A model generated the notes under the pieces. That model was given only the letters and a program-made list of their open reading frames with translations, was not told the origin of the DNA and made no database searches. A stretch of DNA of 64,000 nucleotides from Nitrosomonas sp. Its GTDB lineage: Bacteria > Pseudomonadota > Gammaproteobacteria > Burkholderiales > Nitrosomonadaceae. Each line of letters begins with the position of its first letter. Position 1 is the stretch's first letter. The stretch covers positions 39,411-103,410 of the forward strand of contig JAMWZY010000010.1 of the NCBI GenBank assembly GCA_024281825.1, given 5' to 3'. Below, one piece after another: positions 36,315 through 47,800 of the stretch. The translations under genes were made by a program, and so were the position numbers.

Positions 36315-37334
36315 TTATTTTTTTCTGGCTATCTGTATCAGTTGATTAGAAACTTTATTGGAACAATGCTTACCTTGTTCAAGATCTGTAAGATTTGATA
36401 ATGTTGTCATGGCAATATTTTCTAGAGCAGTGATGGTAAAAAAAGCTTGATGCCCAGTGATCAGAACATTTGGAAATGTTAATAACCTCGCAAAAATATC
36501 ATCTTCTAGAATTTTGTCTGAAACATCCTCAAAAAATAAATCACCTTCTTCTTCATATACATCAAGCCCTAAATATCCAATTTTTCCAGATTTTAAATTC
36601 TTTATTACCGCCACAGTATCGATAAGTGCGCCTCTACTCGTATTAATCAACATAACGTTTGGCTTCATATACGCTAGCCCTTTGTCATCAATTAAATGGT
36701 AGGTTTCGGGTGTCAGTGGGCAGTGCAAACTAATAATATCTGATTGTTTCAGGAGGTTTTCTAAATCAGTATATTTAACCCCATATGCAGCACAACGCTC
36801 ATTTGGACAAGGATCATAAGCGAGTATCGTACAATCAAAACCAGACATGATCTTGCAAAAAACCGAGCCAATTTTTCCTGTACCAATGACTCCAATTATT
36901 TTAGTATTCAAATTAAAACCCAGCAAACCTTCTAATAGAAAATTATTTTCTCTTACCCGATTGTATGCACGATAAATTTTTCTATTTAAAGCCAGTATTA
37001 ATGCAACGGCATGTTCTGCAACCCCATGCGGCGAATATTCCGGAACGCGAACTACTGTAATATTCAATGCAGCAGCAGCACTCAGATCTACATTATTAAA
37101 GCCCGCACAGCGAAGTGCAATGATGGTTATTCCTAGATCAGATAATTTTCTAAGGCAATTCTCGTCGATCTCATCATTGACAAAAACACAAACCGCTTCG
37201 AATCCTTTTGCCAATGGTGCTATCGTCGCATTCAGATGCGCGTCAAAATAAGTCAGGTCATGATTAAATTTACTGTTGCCTTCATCCAAGTATTTTCTGT
37301 CATATGACTTAGCCCCGAATACTGCAACTTTCAT
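36315..37334 (-). CDS. ldhA: D-2-hydroxyacid dehydrogenase, D-lactate dehydrogenase-like
   Basis: 339 residues. MKVAVFGAKSYDRKYLDEGN closely resembles fermentative D-lactate dehydrogenases. NAD-binding VIGTGKIGSVFCKIM, catalytic Arg in TSRGALIDT, Glu in LDVYEEEGDLFFED and His in ITGHQAFFT are all present. It would reduce pyruvate to D-lactate. It lies directly downstream of the copper-oxidase operon in the same direction (122-bp gap), but I see no functional connection. AAT-rich codon use is slightly more extreme than in neighbours. Confidence 0.85.
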   Translation of the reverse strand: MKVAVFGAKSYDRKYLDEGNSKFNHDLTYFDAHLNATIAPLAKGFEAVCVFVNDEIDENCLRKLSDLGITIIALRCAGFNNVDLSAAAALNITVVRVPEYSPHGVAEHAVALILALNRKIYRAYNRVRENNFLLEGLLGFNLNTKIIGVIGTGKIGSVFCKIMSGFDCTILAYDPCPNERCAAYGVKYTDLENLLKQSDIISLHCPLTPETYHLIDDKGLAYMKPNVMLINTSRGALIDTVAVIKNLKSGKIGYLGLDVYEEEGDLFFEDVSDKILEDDIFARLLTFPNVLITGHQAFFTITALENIAMTTLSNLTDLEQGKHCSNKVSNQLIQIARKK

Positions 37335-37455
37335 CGATATATCTCCCTATCACCGTGTCTTATCGCTCAAGTAGAAACTAAAACGGCAAAATCACTATTC
37401 AAGCATGCGCTTGCCTTTGAGAAGAATGATCTCAATTGTCATTGCGTGATTTTAC

Positions 37456-38811
37456 TCACTTATCAATAAACACTTGATTAGACAACAAATCAAAGCTTGG
37501 CCTATGATACAAAAAGAGATCTTCTTCCCATTGTAAAATTTCTGGCAGCTTGCTGGGATTGATAGATTTTTCACCAACCAGTGATAAAAACTTACAAGCT
37601 GCATCCGCCCAAACGTCAACTGGTGCGCGCCATAGCCCATTCTCAGTAGCTTTAGGATGATACGGATAGGCTATATATTTTTTTTGCAGAGAATTTCCTT
37701 GAGAATTATCAATTACTTGGTTTGGGTTGATAAAAATGGCGGGCACAAGCATTAATTCATCTCCTAATGAATTCTGGTTAATTTGATTAGAATTGAATTG
37801 CTTTAGCCATAAAGTAGCAATCTTGGCTTGTTTATGTTTCTTTTCTGATTTATCTGCTATGACCAACATTCCATGCTCAATAGCCATTTCGATAGCGACT
37901 GTAGAGAGTTTTAAGCTAAGAAGGTTTTCGGGCTCAGAGTAAATGCGCAATTGCATGTAACCTTCTGCTTTAGCGGATTTTAGTAAAGTCAATATTTGAG
38001 ATTCAAGACCTGGGAAGGGAAATATCCAGTTACTTTCATCGGGTGGATTTAACACCGAGAATGGTAGAACTGTTGATATATTATTGTATCGCATTGCTTT
38101 TGCATATTGATGTTCCCAGCCTGGTAAGAAAGGCACGAGAACTAAAGTATTAGTATTTTCTGATAAACGTTTGTTCAATTTAATCATTGCATCTTCTGGT
38201 GTATCGAAATAAAGCATATCGATGGCCGCAATCGGAGAGCCATTTTCTGTCGCAGGACAATTTTTGAGTTTAGAATCCAACACATCAGCGAGTGCATTCT
38301 GGCCTGACTTTGGGAGCAAACCAAGAATAACGAATTGAGTTTGATCTGAACTTTTTAATTGATCGATACTGCTAAGGTAAGCAATCAAGCTGTTGATTTC
38401 GTCATCTGCTAAATCGAAACGTGGCATTACTGGATCCAGTTTTCTGTCAGCAGTCGTTATACCAGTTCGTACTACTGTAGAGAAACTCGATTGATCGTAA
38501 GGTGCTTTGGCAGCACCTATACGCCTTGCTGGGTATAGTTTACTTAGATTTGACCAACGAATATCGGGTACTTGAACGAATGCTTCGCCACCGCCGCGCG
38601 CATCCATGCCGTGACAACTAATGCACGCGATGGCGGCGCCTTTTAAGGAAATTCTGCCATGGATCATTGCGTTAATTTCTCGGCCATCTCGTCCGATCCC
38701 TTTTTCATAAATTGAGCGTCCCAAATCTATTGCATCGGTTGCTAGCGCAGGGTTGATATGGCTAATTAAATAGAAACTAAGTAGAAGAAAAACATTATGC
38801 ACTTGTAGCAC
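37456..38811 (-). CDS. exported mono-haem cytochrome c fused to a binding-protein-like domain
   Basis: 451 residues with a signal peptide cut after ALA at residue 24. One haem site, CISCH (C63, C66, H67), and a probable axial Met at VMPRF (M129) define a class I cytochrome c domain to about residue 150. The remaining 300 residues begin FVILGLLPKSGQNALADVLD and look like a type I periplasmic-binding fold, without obvious membrane segments. It is the last gene of the copper-oxidase operon, three bases after the second SCO gene. Likely role: accept electrons from the oxidase substrate, or pass them to it, in the periplasm. The binding domain could sense or present a ligand. Fusion function is inferred. 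Confidence 0.75.
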   Translation of the reverse strand: MLQVHNVFLLLSFYLISHINPALATDAIDLGRSIYEKGIGRDGREINAMIHGRISLKGAAIACISCHGMDARGGGEAFVQVPDIRWSNLSKLYPARRIGAAKAPYDQSSFSTVVRTGITTADRKLDPVMPRFDLADDEINSLIAYLSSIDQLKSSDQTQFVILGLLPKSGQNALADVLDSKLKNCPATENGSPIAAIDMLYFDTPEDAMIKLNKRLSENTNTLVLVPFLPGWEHQYAKAMRYNNISTVLPFSVLNPPDESNWIFPFPGLESQILTLLKSAKAEGYMQLRIYSEPENLLSLKLSTVAIEMAIEHGMLVIADKSEKKHKQAKIATLWLKQFNSNQINQNSLGDELMLVPAIFINPNQVIDNSQGNSLQKKYIAYPYHPKATENGLWRAPVDVWADAACKFLSLVGEKSINPSKLPEILQWEEDLFLYHRPSFDLLSNQVFIDK

Positions 38812-38814
38812 TTT

Positions 38815-39408
38815 TTACTGTCCAGCCAAACGAAGTAAATCAGCTACAATACGTTCAGGTGGTGAGTCCGGTCGCAATTTGATCCAGTGCGCATTGCGTG
38901 CGTTGCCAGCAATTAATAAAGTACTATGATTGTTAGGATCATCAGTCCACTGATTGAGACGGCCCAAAATTTTTGCCATGGTTGCTTCATCCGCTGTGAG
39001 AAACCACCATCCAGGAACATTGGCTTGTTGCTTTTCTGCAAAAATCTTTAGCGCAGCAGGATCATCCCGCTTAGGATCCACGGATAATGACAAGAAAGCG
39101 ATCTGAGTACCAAAATGCTTTCCCAGTTGCTTACGAACAACTTGCAATTTTTGTGTCTGCATCGGGCAAGCGTCCTGGCAATGGGTAAAAATAACATTAA
39201 TCAACACCACATGTTGACTCAGTAAGTCACTAACAAATCGGTACGACACACCATTCTGGTCGATTAAAAGATCATCACCGAAATAATTACGTGCACGTTC
39301 TAATTTATTCTCCGGCTGTGCATCAACAGCCGAAGTCGAAGCTTGTAGGGCTATTGATACCAAGCTAATCAACCCTAGCAGGAGTAATAAAGTGATTTTT
39401 CTCATCAT
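38815..39408 (-). CDS. SCO1/SenC-type copper chaperone (second copy)
   Basis: 197 residues with an N-terminal signal or anchor (KITLLLLLGLISLVSIALQA). The thioredoxin-like fold carries the copper motif CQDAC (C77, C81) in INVIFTHCQDACPMQ, and a His in PNNHSTLL (H161) at the ligand position. SCO proteins deliver copper to oxidases in the periplasm. The start overlaps the previous gene's stop by four bases (39405-39408). Directly followed by the cytochrome gene. Its target is probably the giant oxidase of the operon, not cytochrome oxidase; this is inference from context. Confidence 0.88.
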   Translation of the reverse strand: MMRKITLLLLLGLISLVSIALQASTSAVDAQPENKLERARNYFGDDLLIDQNGVSYRFVSDLLSQHVVLINVIFTHCQDACPMQTQKLQVVRKQLGKHFGTQIAFLSLSVDPKRDDPAALKIFAEKQQANVPGWWFLTADEATMAKILGRLNQWTDDPNNHSTLLIAGNARNAHWIKLRPDSPPERIVADLLRLAGQ

Positions 39409-39992
39409 AAATTATCTTTGGCAAGCATATTAATCGCTTCAATGATGCTTTCCGGCGATGGAATACCAACCCAGCGTAACCAGTGATTAGTATTTGCATT
39501 ACCTGCCAGAATAATTGGCGGATGATCTTCGGGGCGTCCGACGGGAATTCCGAATGCTTTCAATAACTGATTAATTTCTGACGGCCTTCCGGTCAACCAA
39601 TACCAATGTTGTCCCGCATCAAATTTCTCCGCGTATGTGCGTAATTTATCGGGTGTATCTTTCGCAGGATCGACCGAAATAGAAACTAAAATAACGCCTT
39701 TCCCCAATTCATCTTGTAATTGCTTTTCGATAGCTTGCATGGTGGCACTGAGTACCGGGCAAATCGTCGTGCAGGAAGTAAAGACAAAATTAACAAGTGC
39801 AATCTGCTTTTGTAATAAATCCAGTAATCGATGTTCTTGATTCTGACTATCCAGAACGATAATATTTGGCAAAACAAGATGTGTCCGATGTGCGTTGTTT
39901 GTTTTTGTCTGGTTGTTTGAATTCTCTGATGATTGCGCCCACACTGTGATTGCCATCAGCGCGGTCAAAATGACACTAAGCTTTGTGAGCAT
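39405..39992 (-). CDS. SCO1/SenC-type copper chaperone (first copy)
   Basis: 195 residues from the ATG at 39992, which overlaps the stop of the propeller gene by one base (TAATG); the longer open frame to 40118 lies inside that gene. Signal-like N-terminus MLTKLSVILTALMAITVWAQ. Copper motif CTTIC (C74, C78) in VNFVFTSCTTICPVL and a His in EDHPPIIL (H157) are intact. It also has NHWLRW, matched by AHWIKL in the second copy. Periplasmic copper insertion or thiol redox activity is expected for the family. Confidence 0.9.
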   Translation of the reverse strand: MLTKLSVILTALMAITVWAQSSENSNNQTKTNNAHRTHLVLPNIIVLDSQNQEHRLLDLLQKQIALVNFVFTSCTTICPVLSATMQAIEKQLQDELGKGVILVSISVDPAKDTPDKLRTYAEKFDAGQHWYWLTGRPSEINQLLKAFGIPVGRPEDHPPIILAGNANTNHWLRWVGIPSPESIIEAINMLAKDNL

Positions 39993-41893
39993 TAATTTTC
40001 CGTAGGATTTTTTGATTTCTCTACCAATACAGTAGAGAAAGTTGATTTTAATGGCCGATTTCCTTCGATATGAACATAATAACCGCCACTCTGTGTAAGC
40101 TTCCCGCTGATAAACCACTCACCTGGTTTTTGGGGATCGGCTCGCATCGACCAAACTGTGGAAGTTCCACCTTGCGCAGGAACAATTCGTAACCTCAATT
40201 GACTGACTGGTAATAATTTACCTTCAGCCTGTCCTTCAACTTTGACGCGAAAATCCACCGGTAAATCAGTGCTCGTTTTTTGTATGCCGTCACTGAGCCA
40301 GTGTACGGCAGTGGCGTCATCGCTACTCGTATTGATAGTCGTATCAATCTTTAATCCTAGACATTCTCGCAATACCGGTGCTTCACTCGCCAAAGCCAGG
40401 ACCATACGCCCTGCAGAAGGCAAGCGAATTACTGTTGAATATTGCCCGGACTTTATTTCGCGTAATCCACGCTGCACTACCAACACTGACATGGGTGTAT
40501 GTCCAAATGTTTTTAATCCGGAATTGGGCGCATTCATGCCTTCCATATAATGATAAAGCATGCGCTCGGAAGGCGTTGCAAAGAACGCTCCGGAGCGATC
40601 CAGTGTCAGTGACATACTAGAAGCGCGAGGAAGATCCTGTGTTTCCAACAATGCACCTGCCCCTGCAGGCACCAACTTCACAATCGGTTGCTCACTATCA
40701 AGACTGCTAAGCGACAACATTCCTATCTGTTCGCTTTGCAAGGTTCGGATGTACGCATATTTCTCGGAAAACAAAATATCGTAGGGCTGTCCAGAAAGAG
40801 TAACGCGATGTTTTTCCTTGCCAGTTTCGATATCAAGCACATGAACCCAGTGCTGATGTGGATTGACTACCATTGCATAACGCGCATCCAGTGTTAATTT
40901 GATCGGCCCTAAACCAGGCTCCAACACCAGATTATCGACCGGATTACCTTGTGTATCAAAGCGATGAATTCGCCCTGCTTTGGCGTTGACTACCCACAAC
41001 AATGATTGCTTGTCTACAAAAACTAAACCGAGCGGCTCAAAACTCAAGTCAACTTCACGCACCGCTTTCAAGGTAGTTGCATCGACGATGGTCATCGACT
41101 TGCTTTGCCGATTGCTGATAAAGGCATGGCGCCCATCACTGGAAAAAGCGATTTCGTGATAACCGTAAGGTAAAGAGATGCGTGCTATGGATTTGTCATT
41201 AATAGTATCGATGATTTCGACCGCACTTTCCTGCGGATCTGTTCCGGTCAAACCAACCCACAACAAGCGCTCATCAGGTTGCAATACCAAGCGTGTGGGT
41301 TGGCCTTGCAAAACCAAGTGATCCAACACACTCAGCGTTTGCAAATCGACAATCGCCAGTTTCTTTTCATTGGGCAATGCCACAAATAACCGCACATCAT
41401 CACTGGTTTTAACCCAATCGAACCCTTTACCGTCCAGCTTCATTGCACTATACAAGCTGCTGCGTCCGCTAAAACTAACAGACGGATCCAACACGGAAAT
41501 ACTAGATTCAGCATCCAGGCTCAACACGTAGTACCCTGTCAGATCCAGTAATGGGCGTTCGATCAGATTGCCGCTAAGATACCGCGCAACTCGTTGCCCG
41601 CAAACTGGCACAGCACCTGACATGGTATCGGTTTCCCGATCGAGCCAAGCGCCGATGCGCCAGTTGCTCAGAATTTGATCGTCAGCAAGGCGCTTACCAT
41701 CAAGCGATAACCGCACCAATTGTCCTGCTTGCAGCACTGCAGGAGCAGTCTCATCAAGTGCCTCGATACGAACGTTTAACTGTACGCCTTCTCGCTCGAT
41801 TGTTCGATCAACATAGCGTGGTGGTGGGGCTGCTTGTGCAACTGCGACAAATAACAGTTGCAGCACCACGCACGCTAGAACTAGCCATCTCAT
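39992..41893 (-). CDS. exported beta-propeller (YVTN-type) protein with Ig-like C-terminus
   Basis: 633 residues, signal peptide cut after QAAPPP-proximal Ala (MRWLVLACVVLQLLFVAVAQ). Repeats such as KKLAIVDLQTLSVLDHLVLQ, SKSMTIVDATTLKAVREVDL and HWVHVLDIETGKEKHRVTLS, spaced 40-45 residues, build a six- or seven-bladed propeller over residues ~130-440. The C-terminal ~110 residues look beta-sandwich-like. The ATG overlaps the oxidase stop (ATGA at 41890-41893). Propellers beside multicopper oxidases are plausible scaffolds or substrate-binding partners; no enzyme motif is visible here. Confidence 0.78.
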   Translation of the reverse strand: MRWLVLACVVLQLLFVAVAQAAPPPRYVDRTIEREGVQLNVRIEALDETAPAVLQAGQLVRLSLDGKRLADDQILSNWRIGAWLDRETDTMSGAVPVCGQRVARYLSGNLIERPLLDLTGYYVLSLDAESSISVLDPSVSFSGRSSLYSAMKLDGKGFDWVKTSDDVRLFVALPNEKKLAIVDLQTLSVLDHLVLQGQPTRLVLQPDERLLWVGLTGTDPQESAVEIIDTINDKSIARISLPYGYHEIAFSSDGRHAFISNRQSKSMTIVDATTLKAVREVDLSFEPLGLVFVDKQSLLWVVNAKAGRIHRFDTQGNPVDNLVLEPGLGPIKLTLDARYAMVVNPHQHWVHVLDIETGKEKHRVTLSGQPYDILFSEKYAYIRTLQSEQIGMLSLSSLDSEQPIVKLVPAGAGALLETQDLPRASSMSLTLDRSGAFFATPSERMLYHYMEGMNAPNSGLKTFGHTPMSVLVVQRGLREIKSGQYSTVIRLPSAGRMVLALASEAPVLRECLGLKIDTTINTSSDDATAVHWLSDGIQKTSTDLPVDFRVKVEGQAEGKLLPVSQLRLRIVPAQGGTSTVWSMRADPQKPGEWFISGKLTQSGGYYVHIEGNRPLKSTFSTVLVEKSKNPTEN

Positions 41894-44800
41894 TGTGACG
41901 CTGTGTTAATTGCAACGGTACTGCAATTGGATCGCAGCGACTGAGGCGCAAATTTTTCACCATAATGCTTATCTTTAGGGGCATCCTCGATACGTATCAA
42001 AGCCCATAGCCCACTGGTGATACCAAAACCACCATGATCACGCCAGAGGTAATCCCCTTTCATACCATGCTTCCCACCTGCTCTTGGAAAAATCAGATCA
42101 AAATGCGCCATCGGCGTCAAACTTTCCTGACCACCTAAGTGCATGGCTAATGCATTCTCACCGATACATTTCGATGGCGTACCCCAGCCCTTCCCTTCCT
42201 CACCATAGAATCCGTATTGATTGCCACCCTTAGGAAATGAGTGTCGTCTCTTGATCTGATTATTTTCCTCATCAGTATCATCGTACTCTATTTCTTCGAC
42301 ATATTGCGCCAAGTAGGGATCGCGCATCCAACTATGGCCATGTAATTCCACGGTTGATCCACGCCCTGTACCTGTCGGCATCAAAGCACGGATGCGCATT
42401 TCCTGACCGGCATAGGCTTTCATAATTGGTACATAGGGTTCACCAACGGGTTTATCGGCACTGATTACGGTACCAATCCCTTTACCGTTACGGCAACACT
42501 TATCGCTAAATGCCCCCGAAGCACTGTCAGCTCCGCCGAATCCAGACTTACCGAATGGCGCATCAGGCGGCAAACCAAAGCGGAACCAAAGCGGCTCGGC
42601 GCCATAATTGATCGCCATATGACCGGAATCGTGTGCATCTTCTGGTGCGGAATTTAAAGGATGATCCGGGTGATTCGTCAAATTCTTAGGAACTACTCTT
42701 TCTTTTTCTGATGCTAAATTCTGAACGGCGGATCCATCTTTATAGCGCAAATTCAATCCCTTTTGATGTACCATCACCAGATCTCGGAATTTACGCTCTC
42801 CTGTTGCAGTTCGATATACCACATCGGCCATGGTCCGGGTATAGCGCAGATTAATCTTCCCGACATTCGGGGGCTGTTGGCGATCGAAAACCTTTTCGGT
42901 TTCGGTTTTGTTCCAGGAAGCACCTTCCGGTTCTATCACCAGCGCACCAATTGCCCCTTTCTGACCTTGCTTGATACGATCAGGCGGAGTTAGGTTGCTG
43001 CCACCATACTCGACCGCAACAAAACGGGCCGGTTCACACTCATCATTACTTTTACCTTTTTTGAGCGAAATAAGCCGAGTAGTATATTGCGAAATCGGCC
43101 AAAAAATTTCTAAGTCTTCCTTATCTGCTTCAAAACATTGAGCTAATACTTTGATAATTTTCCCTCGATCAAATGTATTTTTCCCGATAGCATCCAAATC
43201 TGAATGACCTAATGCTGACGTACATTGACTATCTTGAAGCGTATTTTTGGCTTTTAACCGTAACTTTTCTAAGCTAAAAAATATACCATCCGAAGACCGC
43301 CATTTTTTGTAACGATCCATAATTATTTTCGTTATTTCCTCATTGTTCAAATTTGCAGGACTAAAGAAAGTAGTATTGCCAGGTTGAAAAATTTCCTTAA
43401 CTTTAAATTTAGAATTCTTGTCATCAAAGCTATCCAGGTACCGAATTTTGAATTCAGTAAATGTTTCATTCAAATTTGCATCTGAAAATAAATCAATCGA
43501 AGATAGAGATGTTTTCTTAATTGGAAGAGCAAAGTAATTAAGGGTTTTGTACGCTTCTTGGAAGGCTACATCACCCTCAACTAAACATGCTTTATTAAGA
43601 TCACGCGGAATTTCTACTGTACCCGCATACCAAGTATATCTTTTGAGTTTTCCTGGACTCACTGTGTTCACAGAATTAAAGCCAATATTATTACCATCCG
43701 AAGCTTGCACATCATAATGCGCCATTTGTGGATGCAAACCAATATGATTTGATGGGCGAATCAGATTGTTATTAAACGAAGTTAACGAGTTACCATAATA
43801 CTTTGCCTGGTAACAATTTTCTTTTTCCTTTCCGCGCCTTAAAGATTCTTTTCCTAAATCGGGACAATTACGAGGAATGATTCCTGAAACCGAAGTAAAG
43901 CCATCCAAATCTGGCATTTCTCCAGAATTCTCGGGCAACTGATTTTTTAGTGTGATTTGAATACAATCACCTGCAGCAGCGCGCAACACCAAAGGCTCCA
44001 CAGGTGCTCCAGGCTTCAGCTTACCATCTTCCAAATCTTCGTCGCGCACAAACATGATTGCCGTTGGATCATGCAGCGGACCTGTTCCATAGAATTTAGT
44101 ATCTAGTAATTCTCCATTTTTACCATATATTCCAATACTGATTTGGGTTAAACGTGGGTTGTATACCAGTGATCCTCCCCTAGAATCTAAATGTGATCGT
44201 GTTTCTGGCTGCCACCACTCCCACGCCCACCAATTGTAAGATTCAGATTTCCAATTGGGGATCGTAGCACCTACCGAATTGCCTAGTACTTTATTAGCCA
44301 AAACAGCAGAAACTGTATAGGAACGAATTGGCGCATTTGAAGGGCATGCGTTGTCAATTCGTTCCTCATCCCTACTAGGCGCTAACAAAGTGGGTATCGG
44401 ATTACTTGCCAATGGCATAAGCTTTTGATGAACCGGCACCCTATTATAGCTTCGCAGTACCCCCCAAACACCATTCCATAGTCCGTCCTGACTCGAATCT
44501 ATCGTATACATACGATCATTCATTCCGAATGGGCTTTCATAGTCGACAAGATTAGCAGTGAATGTGAATTGCTCCGACAACCCAGCATTCTGTGAATTGC
44601 GCCAACCAGAATGAGGAGCCTGCCCATAACCAGATCCAGCTTGTAACCATGATAAACCATTGATCGATGCATTATGCTCATGTTCATGAGACCCGCCTTG
44701 GATCTTAATTCTTACCCGATCCCCCGATTGCGCTTGTAAGATCGGTGTAAATGGATCACCAGGATAGACGCCTGAGGTCAATGTTTCATATCGTGTATTA

Positions 44801-47800
44801 TCTGAGGTTGTATTAAGCGCGGCTATAGCTCGATCTGTTCTGGTTTGCATGGCAAAAGCTAAATCACCATTTTCCCCTTCAGCTTGAGTCCCTTTCTTGC
44901 CATCCGGTCCACGCTTATTGGGATCATAAACACGCGCACCAATCGGTTCATTCCGATAGTTCACCACCATCATACCGACATCGTCGGCTGAAATGGCTTC
45001 AGGGCATGGGCGCAGCGGTTGTCCTTTTTTGTTATATAAACTTAGATCACTGAAGTTTGCTTCAACATTATAGATTGCTCCGGGCAATACTTCCGATCCC
45101 TTGCCACCCGGACATGTTGGTTCAAATGCAAGAATATCCGGAAATACTGGTTTTGCTGGTTTTCTAACCGATGGGTTGATGGCAAAACGGAAACTATTTT
45201 GCGATGGTTTTTCTCGCGGAGGATTCTTCTGATCTTGTCCCTCCAGTTTATTTAAATGCTCTTTTATTACCCAACCGATCCCCCCTTTGTCGACACCGTA
45301 ATAAGCACCTTTCACGTAAGCATGCTGAAAATCACCAAATTGCAGGAAAAATTCACGATGCGAATCATCACCTCCATCTCCATCCACATCGATTTCTTGA
45401 CCGTCTTTTCCTGTAATCACTGCTTGCCAGGAGGTAGGTCCGCCGTCATTTCGTTTAGTACGATCATAAAGTTTAACTCTAGCGCTCTTAGAATTAAGCT
45501 CATTACTCCACCATTCAGACCCAGGTGGCTCCGTCAACATCGTTGCATAAAGCCCTAATTGTTGGTGTGTAGAAGGCCCTAAGTGGTCATGCGTAAAAGT
45601 CGTCCCTAATCCTCGATGGATCCCTTGACGATTCACGATTGGATCAGAAAACCAACGTTGTAAAGTTGTGCGTGCTCCTAACCAATCACAAACACCAGGT
45701 ATGCCATACTTGACGTGAAATTCGAGTAACCCTTTATCTTCTTTACGCATACATTCATTAAATTTTTGATCATTCTCAGATTTTTCCTTACACAAATTTT
45801 CTGCTTCTTTTGTAGCTTTATCTAATGTGTCGCGCCATAAAGTCAGGCAATTATTTCTTTGATGGTTAGGGATTTCTTTTCCGTTGAAATAGGCGTGAAT
45901 CTTTGGCTCCAAAAACTCTGTAAAAATTAATTCCCCATTGGGCCCATAATCGGGAGGCGGGGGCACTTGATGATCCTTGTTAAACCCATTCCATTTATTA
46001 ATCGCATCGATACGTTCACGAACCGTATCAGGTGAAAAAGTACCATCTTCATAATTCCAGCCATTCGCACTACCGTCCGCCGAAGTCAAATCCCATTTCG
46101 GCAGATGAATATGCTGTCCGATGACATCCGTTGGTGTTGTAATTTGGTAATCATCGGCGTTAAAAATTGCGGGTATTAGATTCGTGTGCGCATACATGGC
46201 GCAATCAAAAGTATTCATCCGCAACACAAGCGGCTCAGGCGCTTTCGGACGCTTTCCCTTTAATTCATTTTCTGAAAGCCTTATATTGAGTAATGGTTCT
46301 ACATCTCCCCATAACGCCAAAATCCGCTGTTGCGGGTAGTGGTACCCCAGCTTATTAAAAACCACGTCTAGCTGTATATTGGCACCTTTATAGATACGTG
46401 GATTATCGGCGCCGAATTCGATTCCTCCAAATAGCGATGACTTGACATCAATGTATTGATTGTTCCCGCCATAGGTTCCACCGAAGAACTGACCATCCCC
46501 CCCTTTTTCTAAGCGTTGGCCCTGATCGTCCATACACGGTTCATTGAATGGAGCCCCGGGAATTGGGTCTGCTCCATTGGTAATAAAGTTTGAAGAAGAA
46601 ATATTACCCTTCTTATCCACCATGTGTGTTTCATGCCTACGCACTGCATGATAGGCCATTGCCATTTGCTCAAGTTTTGTACCCTGCTCATGATAATAAA
46701 TTGGCATAGCTTCTTTAACCACCTTGAAAGCAGAGATACGATCAATTTCCGAGTATGACAATCCATTTGCTGAATAACCTGCCAGGGCGTGACGAGGTAA
46801 CCCCCCATTGCCGCCTTCAATTCCAAGTGTTTTACCCATAAATTCCGGACAGTTTTTTTCATTACACATATCCAGGGGAGGTGTGGTTGGACGCGAACCC
46901 ACAGATACAAATTGATTTTTTTCGTCAACTTCTTTTCCATCTTTTGTATAAGTGGCTACACCTGCTATCCAAAATGGATAACCTGGATTTGGAGGTTTAA
47001 TTCCCGTTGCTTCCTTTTTCTCTACTTGTTTGTCATCTTCATCATTTTGAGGAATATGTTCAGCATTCTCAAATAATGTCTCCGGAATATCGACGACCGC
47101 AACCGATCCATGTGCTTTGCCGTCCAATCCGATACGAGGTTTAACGCTCACATTAAGCGGCATGGGCGCCATACCTTTCCCGGGCAGCGGAATAATTGCT
47201 GGAATCGGAACACCCGCTATAATTTCTCCGTCTGGCAATGCGCGAGCAGTTTTCGATGGTTTGCCTGACATTAATCCAAATGGTTTTTTATGATAATGCT
47301 TTGCGAGGTCAAGCTTATCGAGGTCTTCACTAATAGCTAATTTCGTTCCTGCTTCAAACACATCATGATTGCGCCACAAATACCACATACCTTGAGCAAA
47401 ATGGGGGTAGAAATGACAATGGAAGATAGCATCACCTACAGTTTTATTGCGATTGCCTGACCCACCAAAAGCAATTTCATAGGTATAACCTGAACCCGGC
47501 CCTATGCCTTGTGCATCGATATAATTAGAGTTGTCGTCATTGGGATTGAACAACCATTGATGATTGTGTAAATGGAAAATATGTTGTTCCTTGCCAGAAT
47601 GCAAATTACGAAACTTTACAAAATCTCCAATATAACTGTGGTGCACATTAGCAGGATCGTGTGGATAATAAACTTCTGTTGCATGTTGATCGGCTGGTTG
47701 TTCACAAAATTTTCCCCTTGCTTCTTCATACTTAGGATCTAGTATTTTATTGCCTTTAGGATCATTCGGGTCTTCGACCATTCGAATATATTCAGGCTGG

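Noticed and set aside
46509-46940. A 143-codon leftward frame inside the oxidase gene
   Set aside because: Overlaps the continuous oxidase frame on the same strand and has no independent ribosome site or recognisable product.
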